From positions 1 to 50,801 of the forward strand of contig DCHF01000035.1 of assembly GCA_002315555.1 (NCBI GenBank): DNA of 50,801 nucleotides, written 5' to 3'. Position 1 is the first letter of the stretch. Each line of letters begins with the position of its first letter. The notes below the pieces were generated by a model, which was not told the DNA's origin, ran no database searches, and saw nothing but the letters and a program-made list of their open reading frames with translations. The position numbers were made by a program, and so were the translations under genes. Positions 1 to 7,682 of this stretch are shown one piece after another. This DNA comes from Lachnospiraceae bacterium UBA1759 (GTDB lineage: Bacteria; Bacillota; Clostridia; Lachnospirales; Lachnospiraceae).

Positions 1-142
1 TGCCCTTGCGGAAGCCCGGAACACTGTACTGTGCTTTATTCTTCTGGTAAACGGACTTGATCGCAGCCTTAAAATCTTCAGCTGAGATCTCGATGGTCAG
101 CTTTACCATATTGCCTTCAAGCTTTTCGATATTTTTTAACAT
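1..142 (-). CDS. tig: Trigger factor, N-terminal fragment (cut by window edge)
   Basis: Only the first 47 codons lie in the window; the gene continues past position 1. The product begins MLKNIEKLEGNMVKLTIEIS and reaches VPGFRKG, the ribosome-docking signature of trigger factor, the chaperone and peptidyl-prolyl isomerase that binds nascent chains at the ribosome exit tunnel. The ATG at 142 follows AGGAGG six bases upstream. An ATG slightly further upstream (147) is closed by a stop after two codons. The gene has its own extended -10 promoter and lies downstream of ispG on the same strand. The identification rests on the N-terminal signature alone. Confidence 0.88.
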   Translation of the reverse strand, partial: MLKNIEKLEGNMVKLTIEISAEDFKAAIKSVYQKNKAQYSVPGFRKG

Positions 143-213
143 TTCATTCCTCCTGGGTGTTACTACCGCCTGGAAAAAGCGCCTGTAACTCTTATTTTAT
201 CGCAATCCGTGAT

Positions 214-222
214 ATTATAGCA
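214..222 (-). promoter_or_regulatory. Extended -10 promoter for tig
   Basis: On the minus strand TATAAT (219-214) is preceded directly by TGC (222-220), an extended -10 element. The matching -35 region (TGGCAT) is poor, as is usual for extended -10 promoters. It places transcription start near 207, giving a leader of about 65 bases before tig. The 143-324 gap holds no gene, and I see no clear terminator for ispG in it. Confidence 0.6.
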
Positions 223-324
223 CACTAATTCCGATTATGCCACTACTTTTTTCGGCACTATGGGCGAAAATGCGCATATTTACTATGTTTTTGTGCAGTT
301 ACCACCCGTGCCGTCCGGTCGACC

Positions 325-1386
325 TTATCCGCGCGGCCAGTTTTTCAGTTCGTCTTCCAGCGCGGGAAGAAGCTCCGCTTCCGGAAGCTTTTTCAGGATC
401 TCGCCTTTTTTGATCAGAAGGCCCACTCCGTTGCCGCCGGCGATGCCGATGTCCGCTTCCTTCGCCTCACCCGGGCCGTTAACGACGCAGCCCATGACAG
501 CGACCTTCAGATTCAGGTCGTCATAGGCCTGGACCATCGTTTCCACACGGTTTGCGAGCCCGATCAGATCGATGGACGTTCTTCCGCAGGTCGGGCACGA
601 AACGACTTCGATCCCGCCCTTCCGGAGTCCCAGCGTACGCAGGATCTGCTTCGCGGATTTGATCTCCTCAATCGGATCCCCGGTCAGGGAAACGCGGATC
701 GTATCGCCGATGCCCTGTGACAGGATCAGTCCCAGGCCGATGGACGATTTGATATTTCCCGTAATGACCGTTCCGGCCTCGGTAATGCCGACATGCAGCG
801 GATACGGACAGACCGGTGCAAGCACCTCATGCGCCTTCACACACATCAGAACATCGGAGGACTTGATGCTGACGACCAGATTGTCATAGCCCAGATCCTC
901 GATGATCCGTACCTTATCGAGCGCGGATTCCACAATGCCCTCCGCAGTCACGCCGCGGTATTTCTCCACAAGCTCCTTTTCCAGCGAGCCGGAATTCACG
1001 CCCACGCGGATCGGAATGTTCCGCTCCTTTGCACAGTCCACGACGGCTTTAATACGGTCCATGGAGCCGATGTTTCCCGGATTGATCCGGATCTTATCCG
1101 CCCCGTTTTCAATGGCCGCGATGGCCATCCGGTAATCAAAATGAATATCCGCTACGATCGGGATCGAGATCTCCTTTTTGATCTCCCCAAGCGCCCGCGC
1201 GGCTTCCGCCGTGGGGACCGTGGAGCGGATGATCTCACAGCCGGCCTTTTCCAGCGCGTGGATCTGCGCGACCGTGGCTTTTACATCCTCAGTCTTTGTA
1301 TTCGTCATGGACTGGATCCGGATCGGGTTTCCGCCGCCGATGGCCACGCCCCCGATCATCACCGTCTTCGTATTATCGCGATACAT
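325..1386 (-). CDS. ispG: 4-hydroxy-3-methylbut-2-en-1-yl diphosphate synthase (flavodoxin-type)
   Basis: This is the penultimate enzyme of the MEP isoprenoid pathway: it reductively opens 2-C-methyl-erythritol cyclodiphosphate to HMBPP using a [4Fe-4S] cluster. The 353-residue length fits the compact bacterial form with no plant-type insert. The N-terminal TIM barrel starts with a VMIGGVAIGGGNPIRIQSMT-type segment. The cluster-binding part shows SCPTCGRTSIDL and VMGCVVNGPGEAKEADIGIA, supplying the three Cys ligands and the conserved Glu. It is last in the uppS-cdsA-dxr-rseP-ispG run, 12 bases after rseP. With dxr it puts two MEP steps in one operon whose product feeds UppS. Confidence 0.96.
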   Translation of the reverse strand: MYRDNTKTVMIGGVAIGGGNPIRIQSMTNTKTEDVKATVAQIHALEKAGCEIIRSTVPTAEAARALGEIKKEISIPIVADIHFDYRMAIAAIENGADKIRINPGNIGSMDRIKAVVDCAKERNIPIRVGVNSGSLEKELVEKYRGVTAEGIVESALDKVRIIEDLGYDNLVVSIKSSDVLMCVKAHEVLAPVCPYPLHVGITEAGTVITGNIKSSIGLGLILSQGIGDTIRVSLTGDPIEEIKSAKQILRTLGLRKGGIEVVSCPTCGRTSIDLIGLANRVETMVQAYDDLNLKVAVMGCVVNGPGEAKEADIGIAGGNGVGLLIKKGEILKKLPEAELLPALEDELKNWPRG

Positions 1387-1398
1387 AATTCCTCCGTT

Positions 1399-2523
1399 TT
1401 AGAACAGCTGCTTTAAAAAGAACACTTTCCGGATGTCATTAAAGAAAACAAAGATCATGAGAAGCGCGAGAAGCACAAAACCGACGACGGTCACGATGCC
1501 CTCTTTCTTCTTTGCGACCGGCTTGCCCGTGATTGCTTCCCAGAACAGGAAGATCAGTCTTCCGCCGTCCATCGCCGGAATCGGGAGCAGGTTCATGACA
1601 CCGAGGTTCGCGGAGATCAGCGTGGAGAAACTGATCAGATTGACCAGGATCCAGTACGCGGTGGTCCAGATGCTCTCACCCTTTGTATCCTCCTGCACGT
1701 CCTCGACGATCTCGTTGACCATGCCGGCCATGCCGACCGGGCCGGAAAGATCATTGACGCCCATCTTGCCGGTGAACAGCATTCCGAGCGACTTGATGAC
1801 GATTCCGGTATTATAGCCGAATTCATAGGTGCCGTATTTTAACACCTCCGCCGCATTCAGATGGCTCTTCGTGCCGCTTGAAACGATGCCGATCAGATAA
1901 CGGCCTTCCTCTTCGCTGTACTTCGGAACGAGCGTAGTCGTGCACTTTTTGCCGTTGCGGACATAGGTGACCTCGATTTCCTCACCCTCATGCATCGTGA
2001 GATACAACGACAGTTCCTTGAACAGACGGACATTCGTGTGGTCGAGCTTGGTGATGACATCGCCCGGCTGAAGTCCTGCGGCTTCCGCGGGATAACCCGG
2101 GGACAACGCGCCGATCTCCGTAGTCGTGGTACCGATCATACCGGTCAGAAGAAGCGCCAGCACAAAGGCCAGCACAAAGTTGAAGATGGGGCCCGCGGCA
2201 ATGACCGCGATTCGCACCCACACCGGCTTGTTGGAATAGGCATGCTCTTCATCGCCGACGATCTCTTCTCCGTCCGCTTCGATATCCTGGACAAAGGTTT
2301 GATCCCCGAGCATCATGCAGTATCCGCCGAACGGGATCCATTTTACCGCGTATTTAGTCCCATTTTTGACCCACGAAAAGATGGACGGGCCCATGCCGAT
2401 GGAAAACTCCACCACGCCTACGCCGTTCTTCTTTGCCAGAATGTAATGGCCGAATTCATGGATGAAGATCACCAGACCGATGATCAGGAGGAATGCAATG
2501 AAACTGATGATTTTTGATATCAA
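1399..2523 (-). CDS. rseP: Site-2 intramembrane metalloprotease RseP/RasP
   Basis: A zinc protease that cuts transmembrane substrates such as anti-sigma factors and leftover signal peptides inside the membrane. The first helix carries FIHEFGHYILAKK (HExxH at residues 22-26). A PDZ domain lies around residues 145-215 (PAEAAGLQPGDVITKL). The second zinc-ligand motif is NLLPIPAMDGGRL in the third membrane segment, followed by a fourth helix near the C-terminus. The 374-residue length is normal. The start codon is TTG, overlapping the dxr stop as TTGA, with GAGG seven bases upstream; no in-frame ATG lies near. The overlap implies translational coupling to dxr. Confidence 0.94.
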   Translation of the reverse strand: MISKIISFIAFLLIIGLVIFIHEFGHYILAKKNGVGVVEFSIGMGPSIFSWVKNGTKYAVKWIPFGGYCMMLGDQTFVQDIEADGEEIVGDEEHAYSNKPVWVRIAVIAAGPIFNFVLAFVLALLLTGMIGTTTTEIGALSPGYPAEAAGLQPGDVITKLDHTNVRLFKELSLYLTMHEGEEIEVTYVRNGKKCTTTLVPKYSEEEGRYLIGIVSSGTKSHLNAAEVLKYGTYEFGYNTGIVIKSLGMLFTGKMGVNDLSGPVGMAGMVNEIVEDVQEDTKGESIWTTAYWILVNLISFSTLISANLGVMNLLPIPAMDGGRLIFLFWEAITGKPVAKKKEGIVTVVGFVLLALLMIFVFFNDIRKVFFLKQLF

Positions 2524-3653
2524 GAGAGAACCTCGTATGTCTTCTGCTCCGTCTCCAGGATCTCCTCCAGGGTGGGATCCTCGATGAACGGAACGGTATC
2601 GTATGCCTTTTTGATCAGACGATAGATGTCGGTATAGCCGATCTCACGGTCCAAAAACTTCTGTACGGCAAATTCATTGGCGGCGTTGAAGACCGTCGGC
2701 GCGTTTCCGCCTCTCCTTCCGGCTTCGTACGCCAGCTTCAGACCTTCAAAGACCTCCGTATCCGGGGACTCGACGGTGATCGCTGTCATGGTCTTAAAGT
2801 CCAGCCGTTTTCCCGGGAGGAACCGGCGCTCGGGATAATAGAGTGCGTACTGGATGGGCAGCTTCATGTCCGGGGTGCCGAGCTGCGCCTTTACGGCGCC
2901 GTCCTCGAATTCCACCATGGAATGAATGATGGACTGCGGCTGGATCACGACCTCGATGTCGTCATAATCCACATCGAACAGCCACTTCGCTTCCATGACC
3001 TCCAGGCCCTTGTTGACCATTGTGGAGGAATCGATGGTGATCTTCCTGCCCATCGCCCAGTTCGGATGCTTCAATGCGTCCTCCGGCTTGACATTTTCAA
3101 GCTGCGCCTTCGTAAAGCCGCGGAAAGGACCGCCGGATGCCGTAAGCAGAATTCGTGTCACCCTGTTCTCCCGTTCGCCGTGCAGGCACTGGAAGATCGC
3201 CGAATGCTCGGAATCCACCGGAAGGAGCTGCACGCCCTTCTCTTTTGCGAGCGGAATGATGATATGGCCCGCGCAGACCAGGGTCTCCTTGTTTGCGAGG
3301 GCAATGTCCTTTCCCGCCTTAATAGCTTCGATGGTGGGCTGAATACCGATCATTCCGACCACCGCGCCGAGCATGATATCGGCCTCCGGGACACAGGCCG
3401 CCTCGATCAGGCCACTCATTCCGGTCACCACACGGATATCCGTATCACGCAGGCGTTCCTTCAGCTCTTCCGCCTTCTTTCCGTCATAAACACAGACAAG
3501 CCCGGGCTTAAATTCCCGCGCCTGCTGTTCCAAAAGATCAATGTTTTTCAGGGCTGCAAGACTCACGACCCGGAGGTCGCCGTTTTCGCGCACCACTTCA
3601 AGCGTCTGGGTGCCGATGGATCCGGTCGAGCCCAGAATTGCGATATTTTTCAT
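2520..3653 (-). CDS. dxr: 1-deoxy-D-xylulose 5-phosphate reductoisomerase
   Basis: First committed enzyme of the MEP pathway: it rearranges and reduces DXP to MEP with NADPH and a divalent metal. Visible features are the nucleotide-binding ILGSTGSIGTQTLEV at the N-terminus, the metal/substrate region around PVDSEHSAIFQCL, the substrate loop TASGGPFRGF, and HPNWAMGRKITIDSSTMVN followed by GLEVMEAKWLF. I chose the ATG at 3653 (MKNIAILGS), which has GGAG six bases upstream, over a TTG four codons earlier. The product is about 377 residues. It lies 15 bases after cdsA and its stop overlaps the rseP TTG start. It is the classical fosmidomycin target family. Confidence 0.96.
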   Translation of the reverse strand: MKNIAILGSTGSIGTQTLEVVRENGDLRVVSLAALKNIDLLEQQAREFKPGLVCVYDGKKAEELKERLRDTDIRVVTGMSGLIEAACVPEADIMLGAVVGMIGIQPTIEAIKAGKDIALANKETLVCAGHIIIPLAKEKGVQLLPVDSEHSAIFQCLHGERENRVTRILLTASGGPFRGFTKAQLENVKPEDALKHPNWAMGRKITIDSSTMVNKGLEVMEAKWLFDVDYDDIEVVIQPQSIIHSMVEFEDGAVKAQLGTPDMKLPIQYALYYPERRFLPGKRLDFKTMTAITVESPDTEVFEGLKLAYEAGRRGGNAPTVFNAANEFAVQKFLDREIGYTDIYRLIKKAYDTVPFIEDPTLEEILETEQKTYEVLS

Positions 3654-3668
3654 GAACTGCTCCAATTA

Positions 3669-4514
3669 TTACATAAAGATGCCCACAAGATAGAATACGA
3701 GCGGTGCCACAAAGATCACGGAATCAAAACGGTCCAAAATGCCGCCGTGGCCCGGGATCACGTGGGAATAATCCTTGATACCGTGGTCGCGCTTGTATGC
3801 GGAAGCCGTCAGGTCACCGATCATCGAAATGGCCGCTGCCACAAGGCAGATGACCGTGCAGGCCAGGACCGGGGTCTGAAGCGCCGTAAAGCGTGTGCTG
3901 ACCACCGCGCCGTAGATCGCGCCGATGATACCGGCACCTGCCAGTCCGCCGATGGCCCCTTCCACCGATTTCTTCGGGCTGAGTACCGGCGCCATTTTAT
4001 GTTTGCCGAACATGACGCCCACAAAATACGCGCAGACATCACAGCCCCATGTGGAAAGACAGGTCAGCCAGACGAGCCAGGCGCCGTCTTCCATCGTCCG
4101 GACGCGGTACAAAAACGATACCAGCACGACCGTATAAATAAAGCCCACCACGGATGCCATGGCCTTTTCCGCTTTCATATTCACATAATCCAGCACATAA
4201 ACACCCATTTCCACGATGAACACGCCGATCAGATACGGAAACATCCACTCTTCAAGGTCCAGAAGAATCAGAGCCCAGTAGCCCGCTGCCAGAAGGTAGC
4301 CCGCGATTCCCGCAGGCTTCTTTTCGATCTCAAACACGCGATAGAACTCCCAGAGCGCGATTCCGGACACTATAAGGACCAGTGTGAACCAGATGTAACC
4401 GCCCACGATGCCCAGTCCGAAGAACAGGATCGCAATGACAAAGCCGCTGATCACACGCGTCATCAGATTATTTTTGTCGAATTTCTTTTTCAGATCATCC
4501 ATACCATCACCCAT
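3669..4514 (-). CDS. cdsA: Phosphatidate cytidylyltransferase (CDP-diglyceride synthase)
   Basis: An integral membrane enzyme that makes CDP-diacylglycerol from phosphatidate and CTP, the branch point for phospholipids. Several hydrophobic helices (for example GFVIAILFFGLGIVGGYIWF) lead to the family signature near the C-terminus: KRDHGIKDYSHVIPGHGGI followed by LDR, with SVEGAIGGLAGAG before it. The open frame extends upstream through uppS in another frame and must not be counted. The start is ATG 4514 (MGDGMDD) or ATG 4502 (MDDLKKK); neither has a strong ribosome site, so the choice is uncertain. From 4514 the product has 281 residues, typical for CdsA. It starts 10 bases after the uppS stop. 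Confidence 0.93.
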   Translation of the reverse strand: MGDGMDDLKKKFDKNNLMTRVISGFVIAILFFGLGIVGGYIWFTLVLIVSGIALWEFYRVFEIEKKPAGIAGYLLAAGYWALILLDLEEWMFPYLIGVFIVEMGVYVLDYVNMKAEKAMASVVGFIYTVVLVSFLYRVRTMEDGAWLVWLTCLSTWGCDVCAYFVGVMFGKHKMAPVLSPKKSVEGAIGGLAGAGIIGAIYGAVVSTRFTALQTPVLACTVICLVAAAISMIGDLTASAYKRDHGIKDYSHVIPGHGGILDRFDSVIFVAPLVFYLVGIFM

Positions 4515-4524
4515 CGGCGCTTTA

Positions 4525-5244
4525 TTATTTCTTAATGACGCCGCCGAACCTGCGCTCTCTTCCGTTATAGTTTTCAATGGCTTTTTCCAGCTCCGCTCGG
4601 TTGAAATCCGGCCACAGCACATCCGTGACATAGAACTCGGCATACGCATTCTGCCATAACAGATAGTTGGAAAGACGCATTTCCGAGCCTGTGCGGATGA
4701 GAAGGTCCGGATCCGGCATGCCGGCGGTATCCAGGTGGTCGGAAATCGTCTTCTCCGTGATCTCTTCCGGTGCCAGCGTTCCTTCGCGGACTTCCTCTGC
4801 GATCTTCGTGACCGCGCGGCGGATCTCATCACGCGCACCGTAATTTACGGCGATCACGAACGTAAGACCGGTGTTCATAGCGGTCTCGTCCTCCAGTGCA
4901 TTCAGGCCCTCGATGATATCCTCGTCAAAGCGGGACCGGTCACCGATCATCCTGACACGCACATTGTTTTCCTTCGCGATGCCGAGAAGACGCTTCATAT
5001 AATAGCGGAACAGCATCATCAGCGCGCCGACCTCTTCCGCGTCCCTCTTCCAGTTTTCCGTGGAAAAGCCGTACACGGTCAGATACTCGATGCCCAAACG
5101 TGCCGCATCCTCAACGGTCTGCTCAACGACCTTGCAGCCCTCCTTGTGGCCCATGGAGCGCGGGAGTCCGCGCAGCTTAGCCCATCTCCCGTTGCCATCC
5201 AGTATAATGGCAACATGTTTCGGAATTGTGAAATTCTCATCCAT
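4525..5244 (-). CDS. uppS: Undecaprenyl diphosphate synthase (cis-prenyltransferase)
   Basis: It condenses isopentenyl units onto farnesyl diphosphate to make C55-PP, the lipid carrier for peptidoglycan and other wall polymers. The start MDENFTIPKHVAIILDGNGR holds the catalytic Asp (residue 16) in the ILDGNGRWA motif. Next come the TVYGFSTENWKR segment and the C-terminal RTGSEMRLSNYLLWQNAYAE that forms the substrate and Mg site. I chose ATG 5244 over one 13 codons upstream because AGAGG lies seven bases before it and family members begin here. The product is 239 residues. It heads the MEP/phospholipid gene run after a hairpin that follows frr. Confidence 0.95.
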   Translation of the reverse strand: MDENFTIPKHVAIILDGNGRWAKLRGLPRSMGHKEGCKVVEQTVEDAARLGIEYLTVYGFSTENWKRDAEEVGALMMLFRYYMKRLLGIAKENNVRVRMIGDRSRFDEDIIEGLNALEDETAMNTGLTFVIAVNYGARDEIRRAVTKIAEEVREGTLAPEEITEKTISDHLDTAGMPDPDLLIRTGSEMRLSNYLLWQNAYAEFYVTDVLWPDFNRAELEKAIENYNGRERRFGGVIKK

Positions 5245-5281
5245 ATGTGAACCTCTGTAGATTTCGATCTTTGTTAACTGC

Positions 5282-5312
5282 AAAAAAGCGTCCGCACCGG
5301 GACGCTTTTTTG
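5282..5312 (-). terminator. Hairpin terminator between frr and uppS
   Basis: AAAAAAGCGTCC and GGGACGCTTTTTT form a long stem with a short GC loop, giving a U-run on both strands. On the coding (minus) strand it lies 9 bases after the frr stop and only 37 bases before the uppS start. I see no well-placed promoter between it and uppS, so it is probably a partial terminator that lowers transcription into the lipid genes. Confidence 0.8.
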
Positions 5313-5321
5313 TCGTACATA

Positions 5322-5876
5322 TCAGACCGTGGTGATTTCCTTGGACTTCTTATCGGTCGCTTCGTCGATCTTCTTGACATACTTGTCCGTGATCTTCTGC
5401 ATTCTCTCATCACCGGACTTCATGTCATCCTCGGTAATATCGCCGTTCTTCTGCATTTTCTTAATATCGTCGATGGCATCGCGACGGATGTTGCGGATCG
5501 CGACCTTCGCGCCTTCTGCCTTCTTCTTGATATCCTTGGCAAGCTCTTTACGACGTTCACCGGTCAGTTCCGGGAATACCAGGCGGATGCTCTGGCCGTC
5601 ATCGGACGGGGTGATGCCGATATCGGATGCCAGGATGGCCTTATTGATCTCGCGGATCAGGCTTCTGTCCCACGGCTGGATCAGGATCATGCGCGCTTCC
5701 GGAACGGAAACGTTTGCGACCTGCTGAAGCGGGGTCATTGCGCCGTAGTAGCTGACGGAGATCTTGTCAAGAAGCTTCGGGTTTGCTCTTCCCGCGCGGA
5801 TGGTATCAAATTCTTCCTGAAGCGCCGCAAGGCTCTTTCCCATTCTCTCTTCTGCATGCTTAATTGTATTTTCCAT
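5322..5876 (-). CDS. frr: Ribosome recycling factor
   Basis: It splits post-termination ribosomes together with EF-G. The 184-residue length and the three-helix-bundle sequence match the family: it starts with MENTIKHAEERMGKSLAALQ, has the EFDTIRAGRANPKLLDKISV segment and PLQQVANVSVPEARMILIQP of the beta-rich domain II, and ends in a charged helix with KITDKYVKKIDEATDKKSKE. AGGAGG lies before the ATG at 5876. It follows pyrH by 13 bases, the pyrH-frr order common in bacteria, and is closed by the 5282-5312 hairpin. Confidence 0.97.
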   Translation of the reverse strand: MENTIKHAEERMGKSLAALQEEFDTIRAGRANPKLLDKISVSYYGAMTPLQQVANVSVPEARMILIQPWDRSLIREINKAILASDIGITPSDDGQSIRLVFPELTGERRKELAKDIKKKAEGAKVAIRNIRRDAIDDIKKMQKNGDITEDDMKSGDERMQKITDKYVKKIDEATDKKSKEITTV

Positions 5877-5889
5877 TATAAACCTCCTG

Positions 5890-6597
5890 TTAATCCGCAG
5901 TCACGACGGTGCCCGTAATCTTTCCGTTCAGGGCATCGCGGATACCGCCTTCGATTCTCAGATCAAATACCGCAAGAGCCATGTGATTGTCTTCACACAT
6001 GATGGATGCGGTGTGATCGATCACATCCAGTTTCTTTTCAACGACCTCGTGAATGGAGACCGTATCGTACTTTTTCGCGTCCGGGTTCTTTCTGGGATCG
6101 CTGTCGTAGATGCCGTCGATGGCTTTTGCGAGCAGGATCACATCCGCTTCCATTTCAATGGCACGAAGCACGATGCCGGTATCCGTGGAGAAATAGGGAT
6201 GTCCGGTACCGCCGGCAAAGAAGCAGACCTTTCCGGCATTAAAGCAAGCCGTTGCTTCATCCTTCGAGAAAAGCCTGGTCATCGCTCCGACCTGGAACGG
6301 CGTGAAGATCTCGGTCTTCATCCCCTCATGACGGAATACTTCCGAAACATAGATGCAGTTCATTACGGTCGCCAGCATGCCGATCTGATCGGACTTCGTA
6401 CGGTCGATCTCCGTGCCGGTACGTCCGCGCCAGTAATTTCCGCCGCCGATGACGATGCCTACCTGAACTCCGGCGTCCACCGCCTCTTTTACCTGATGGG
6501 CAACATCGGTCACCACCTCCAGGTCATATCCGGTATGATCCGCTTTTGCAAGCGCTTCACCGCTTAATTTCAGAAGAACTCTTCTTTTCTCACTCAT
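5890..6597 (-). CDS. pyrH: UMP kinase (uridylate kinase)
   Basis: It phosphorylates UMP to UDP with ATP; the family is an amino-acid-kinase fold, usually hexameric. Motifs are VLLKLSGEAL at the N-terminus, VGIVIGGGNYWRGRTGTEID, the FFAGGTGHPYFSTDTG nucleotide/UMP loop, ILLAKAIDGIYDSDPRKNPD and the C-terminal VFDLRIEGGIRDAL. I chose ATG 6597 (MSEKRRVLLKLSG), preceded by AAGAAGG, over a frame extension 21 codons upstream that would overlap the promoter region. The product is 235 residues. It is transcribed with frr from the 6652-6680 promoter. Confidence 0.96.
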   Translation of the reverse strand: MSEKRRVLLKLSGEALAKADHTGYDLEVVTDVAHQVKEAVDAGVQVGIVIGGGNYWRGRTGTEIDRTKSDQIGMLATVMNCIYVSEVFRHEGMKTEIFTPFQVGAMTRLFSKDEATACFNAGKVCFFAGGTGHPYFSTDTGIVLRAIEMEADVILLAKAIDGIYDSDPRKNPDAKKYDTVSIHEVVEKKLDVIDHTASIMCEDNHMALAVFDLRIEGGIRDALNGKITGTVVTAD

Positions 6598-6651
6598 GAA
6601 CACGAACCTTCTTCCCGCAGCCTGAAAGCGCAGACTGCCCTTTATGACTAC

Positions 6652-6680
6652 AATATACACGATTTCTCATTTTCCGTCAA
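6652..6680 (-). promoter_or_regulatory. Sigma-A promoter for pyrH-frr
   Basis: On the minus strand the -35 is TTGACG (6680-6675) and the -10 is TATATT (6657-6652), with a 17-base spacer. Start of transcription would be near 6645, about 50 bases before the pyrH ATG. It supports the ATG at 6597 rather than the longer frame, which would start inside the promoter. Confidence 0.8.
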
Positions 6681-6746
6681 TGTATAATCAAACACATTAT
6701 ATATACGGTAATTCCGCTTCAATATCTGTATTTTGCGATTTTCTGT

Positions 6747-6774
6747 TTGCGTTTTCCGAAAACAGGGGTATAAT
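6747..6774 (+). promoter_or_regulatory. Sigma-A promoter for mscS
   Basis: TTGCGT (6747-6752), a 16-base spacer and a perfect TATAAT (6769-6774). Transcription start falls near 6781, about 25 bases before the mscS ATG and just upstream of its GAAAGGAG ribosome site. It is divergent from the pyrH promoter. Confidence 0.7.
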
Positions 6775-6805
6775 GATTGCATTGTGATATTGAAAGGAGT
6801 CTGTC

Positions 6806-7618
6806 ATGAATTTTGAAGAAATCATGTCCACAGCAGCCACCTGGTGCATGAGCACCGGTATTAAGGTCATCATCGCGATCATCATTCTGATCATCGCCTT
6901 CAAGGTGATCAATGCGATCTGCAAGAAGATCGAAAAGAAGAACAACGAACACGAAAAGCTCGATAAGACCGTGACCCGCGCACTGCTGAGTGCAGTCCGC
7001 ATCCTCTGCAAGGTCCTCGTCGTGATCTGTCTCGTGAATTACCTCGGCATCGATACCAGCGGCATCACCGCTCTCATCGCTTCCCTGGGTGTTTGCGCAG
7101 GTCTCGCTGTAAACGGCGCTCTGGCAAACATTGCCGGCGGCGTACTGCTTCTGATCACCCGCCCCTTCCGTGTCGATGATTACATCGAGGTCGCCGGTTA
7201 TGCAGGTACCGTTGAAGAGATCAACATCTGCAGCACCAAGCTGATCACCGTTGACAACAAGGTCGTATATGTTCCGAACGGAACCGCTTCCACCGCTAAC
7301 ATCGTTAACTATTCCGAAAAGAAGGAGCGCCGTGTGGATCTGACCTATACCATTCCGTACGGTACGGACTTTGAAGCGGCAAAGACCCTCATCCAGGGCG
7401 TTGCGGAAGCTCATGAGCTTGTTCTCAAGGATCCGGCCGTCATGGTTCGTGTATGCGGTGCAAATGACTGCGGTCAGGAGATCGTCTGCCGTGCATGGTG
7501 CAAGGGCGCGGATTACTGGACCGTATACTTTGACCTCATGGAGGCAACAAAGGCTGCCCTCGGAAACAACGGATTCCCGGCACCGGCATCTCAGATGGAA
7601 GTACATCTGTCAAAGTAA
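6806..7618 (+). CDS. mscS: Small-conductance mechanosensitive channel, MscS family
   Basis: A homoheptameric inner-membrane channel that opens on membrane tension to release solutes after hypo-osmotic shock. Three N-terminal membrane helices are visible: GIKVIIAIIILIIAFKVINA, a second around ALLSAVRILCKVLVVICLVN, and the pore-lining Gly/Ala helix ALIASLGVCAGLAVNGALAN. Next come ITRPFRVDDYIEVAGYAG, the start of the beta domain, and a cytoplasmic alpha/beta domain. The length, 270 residues, is close to E. coli MscS. AAAGGAG lies before the ATG. It is a single-gene unit with its own promoter and a shared terminator. Confidence 0.93.
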   Translation: MNFEEIMSTAATWCMSTGIKVIIAIIILIIAFKVINAICKKIEKKNNEHEKLDKTVTRALLSAVRILCKVLVVICLVNYLGIDTSGITALIASLGVCAGLAVNGALANIAGGVLLLITRPFRVDDYIEVAGYAGTVEEINICSTKLITVDNKVVYVPNGTASTANIVNYSEKKERRVDLTYTIPYGTDFEAAKTLIQGVAEAHELVLKDPAVMVRVCGANDCGQEIVCRAWCKGADYWTVYFDLMEATKAALGNNGFPAPASQMEVHLSK

Positions 7619-7633
7619 GACGCATAAGTTCAT

Positions 7634-7669
7634 AAAAAAGCCATCACTGATTTCAGTGATGGCTTTTTT
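7634..7669. terminator. Bidirectional terminator between mscS and the GH35 gene
   Basis: AAAAAAGCCATCACTGA and its reverse complement flank a two-base centre, a 17-base-pair stem with A and T runs on opposite sides. It serves mscS on the plus strand and the converging GH35 gene on the minus strand. Confidence 0.9.
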
Positions 7670-7682
7670 AGTCAATTCGGAA

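Noticed and set aside
2514..4535. A 673-codon open frame on the plus strand
   Set aside because: It lies opposite dxr and cdsA, whose products match known families over their full length. The antisense translation is rich in His, Asp and Arg and has no recognisable domain, as expected for the shadow of GC-rich codons.
4515..4838. N-terminal extension of cdsA
   Set aside because: The upstream part of the frame overlaps the 3' half of uppS in another frame and is Arg/Ser-rich with no ribosome site; the membrane protein begins at 4514 or 4502.
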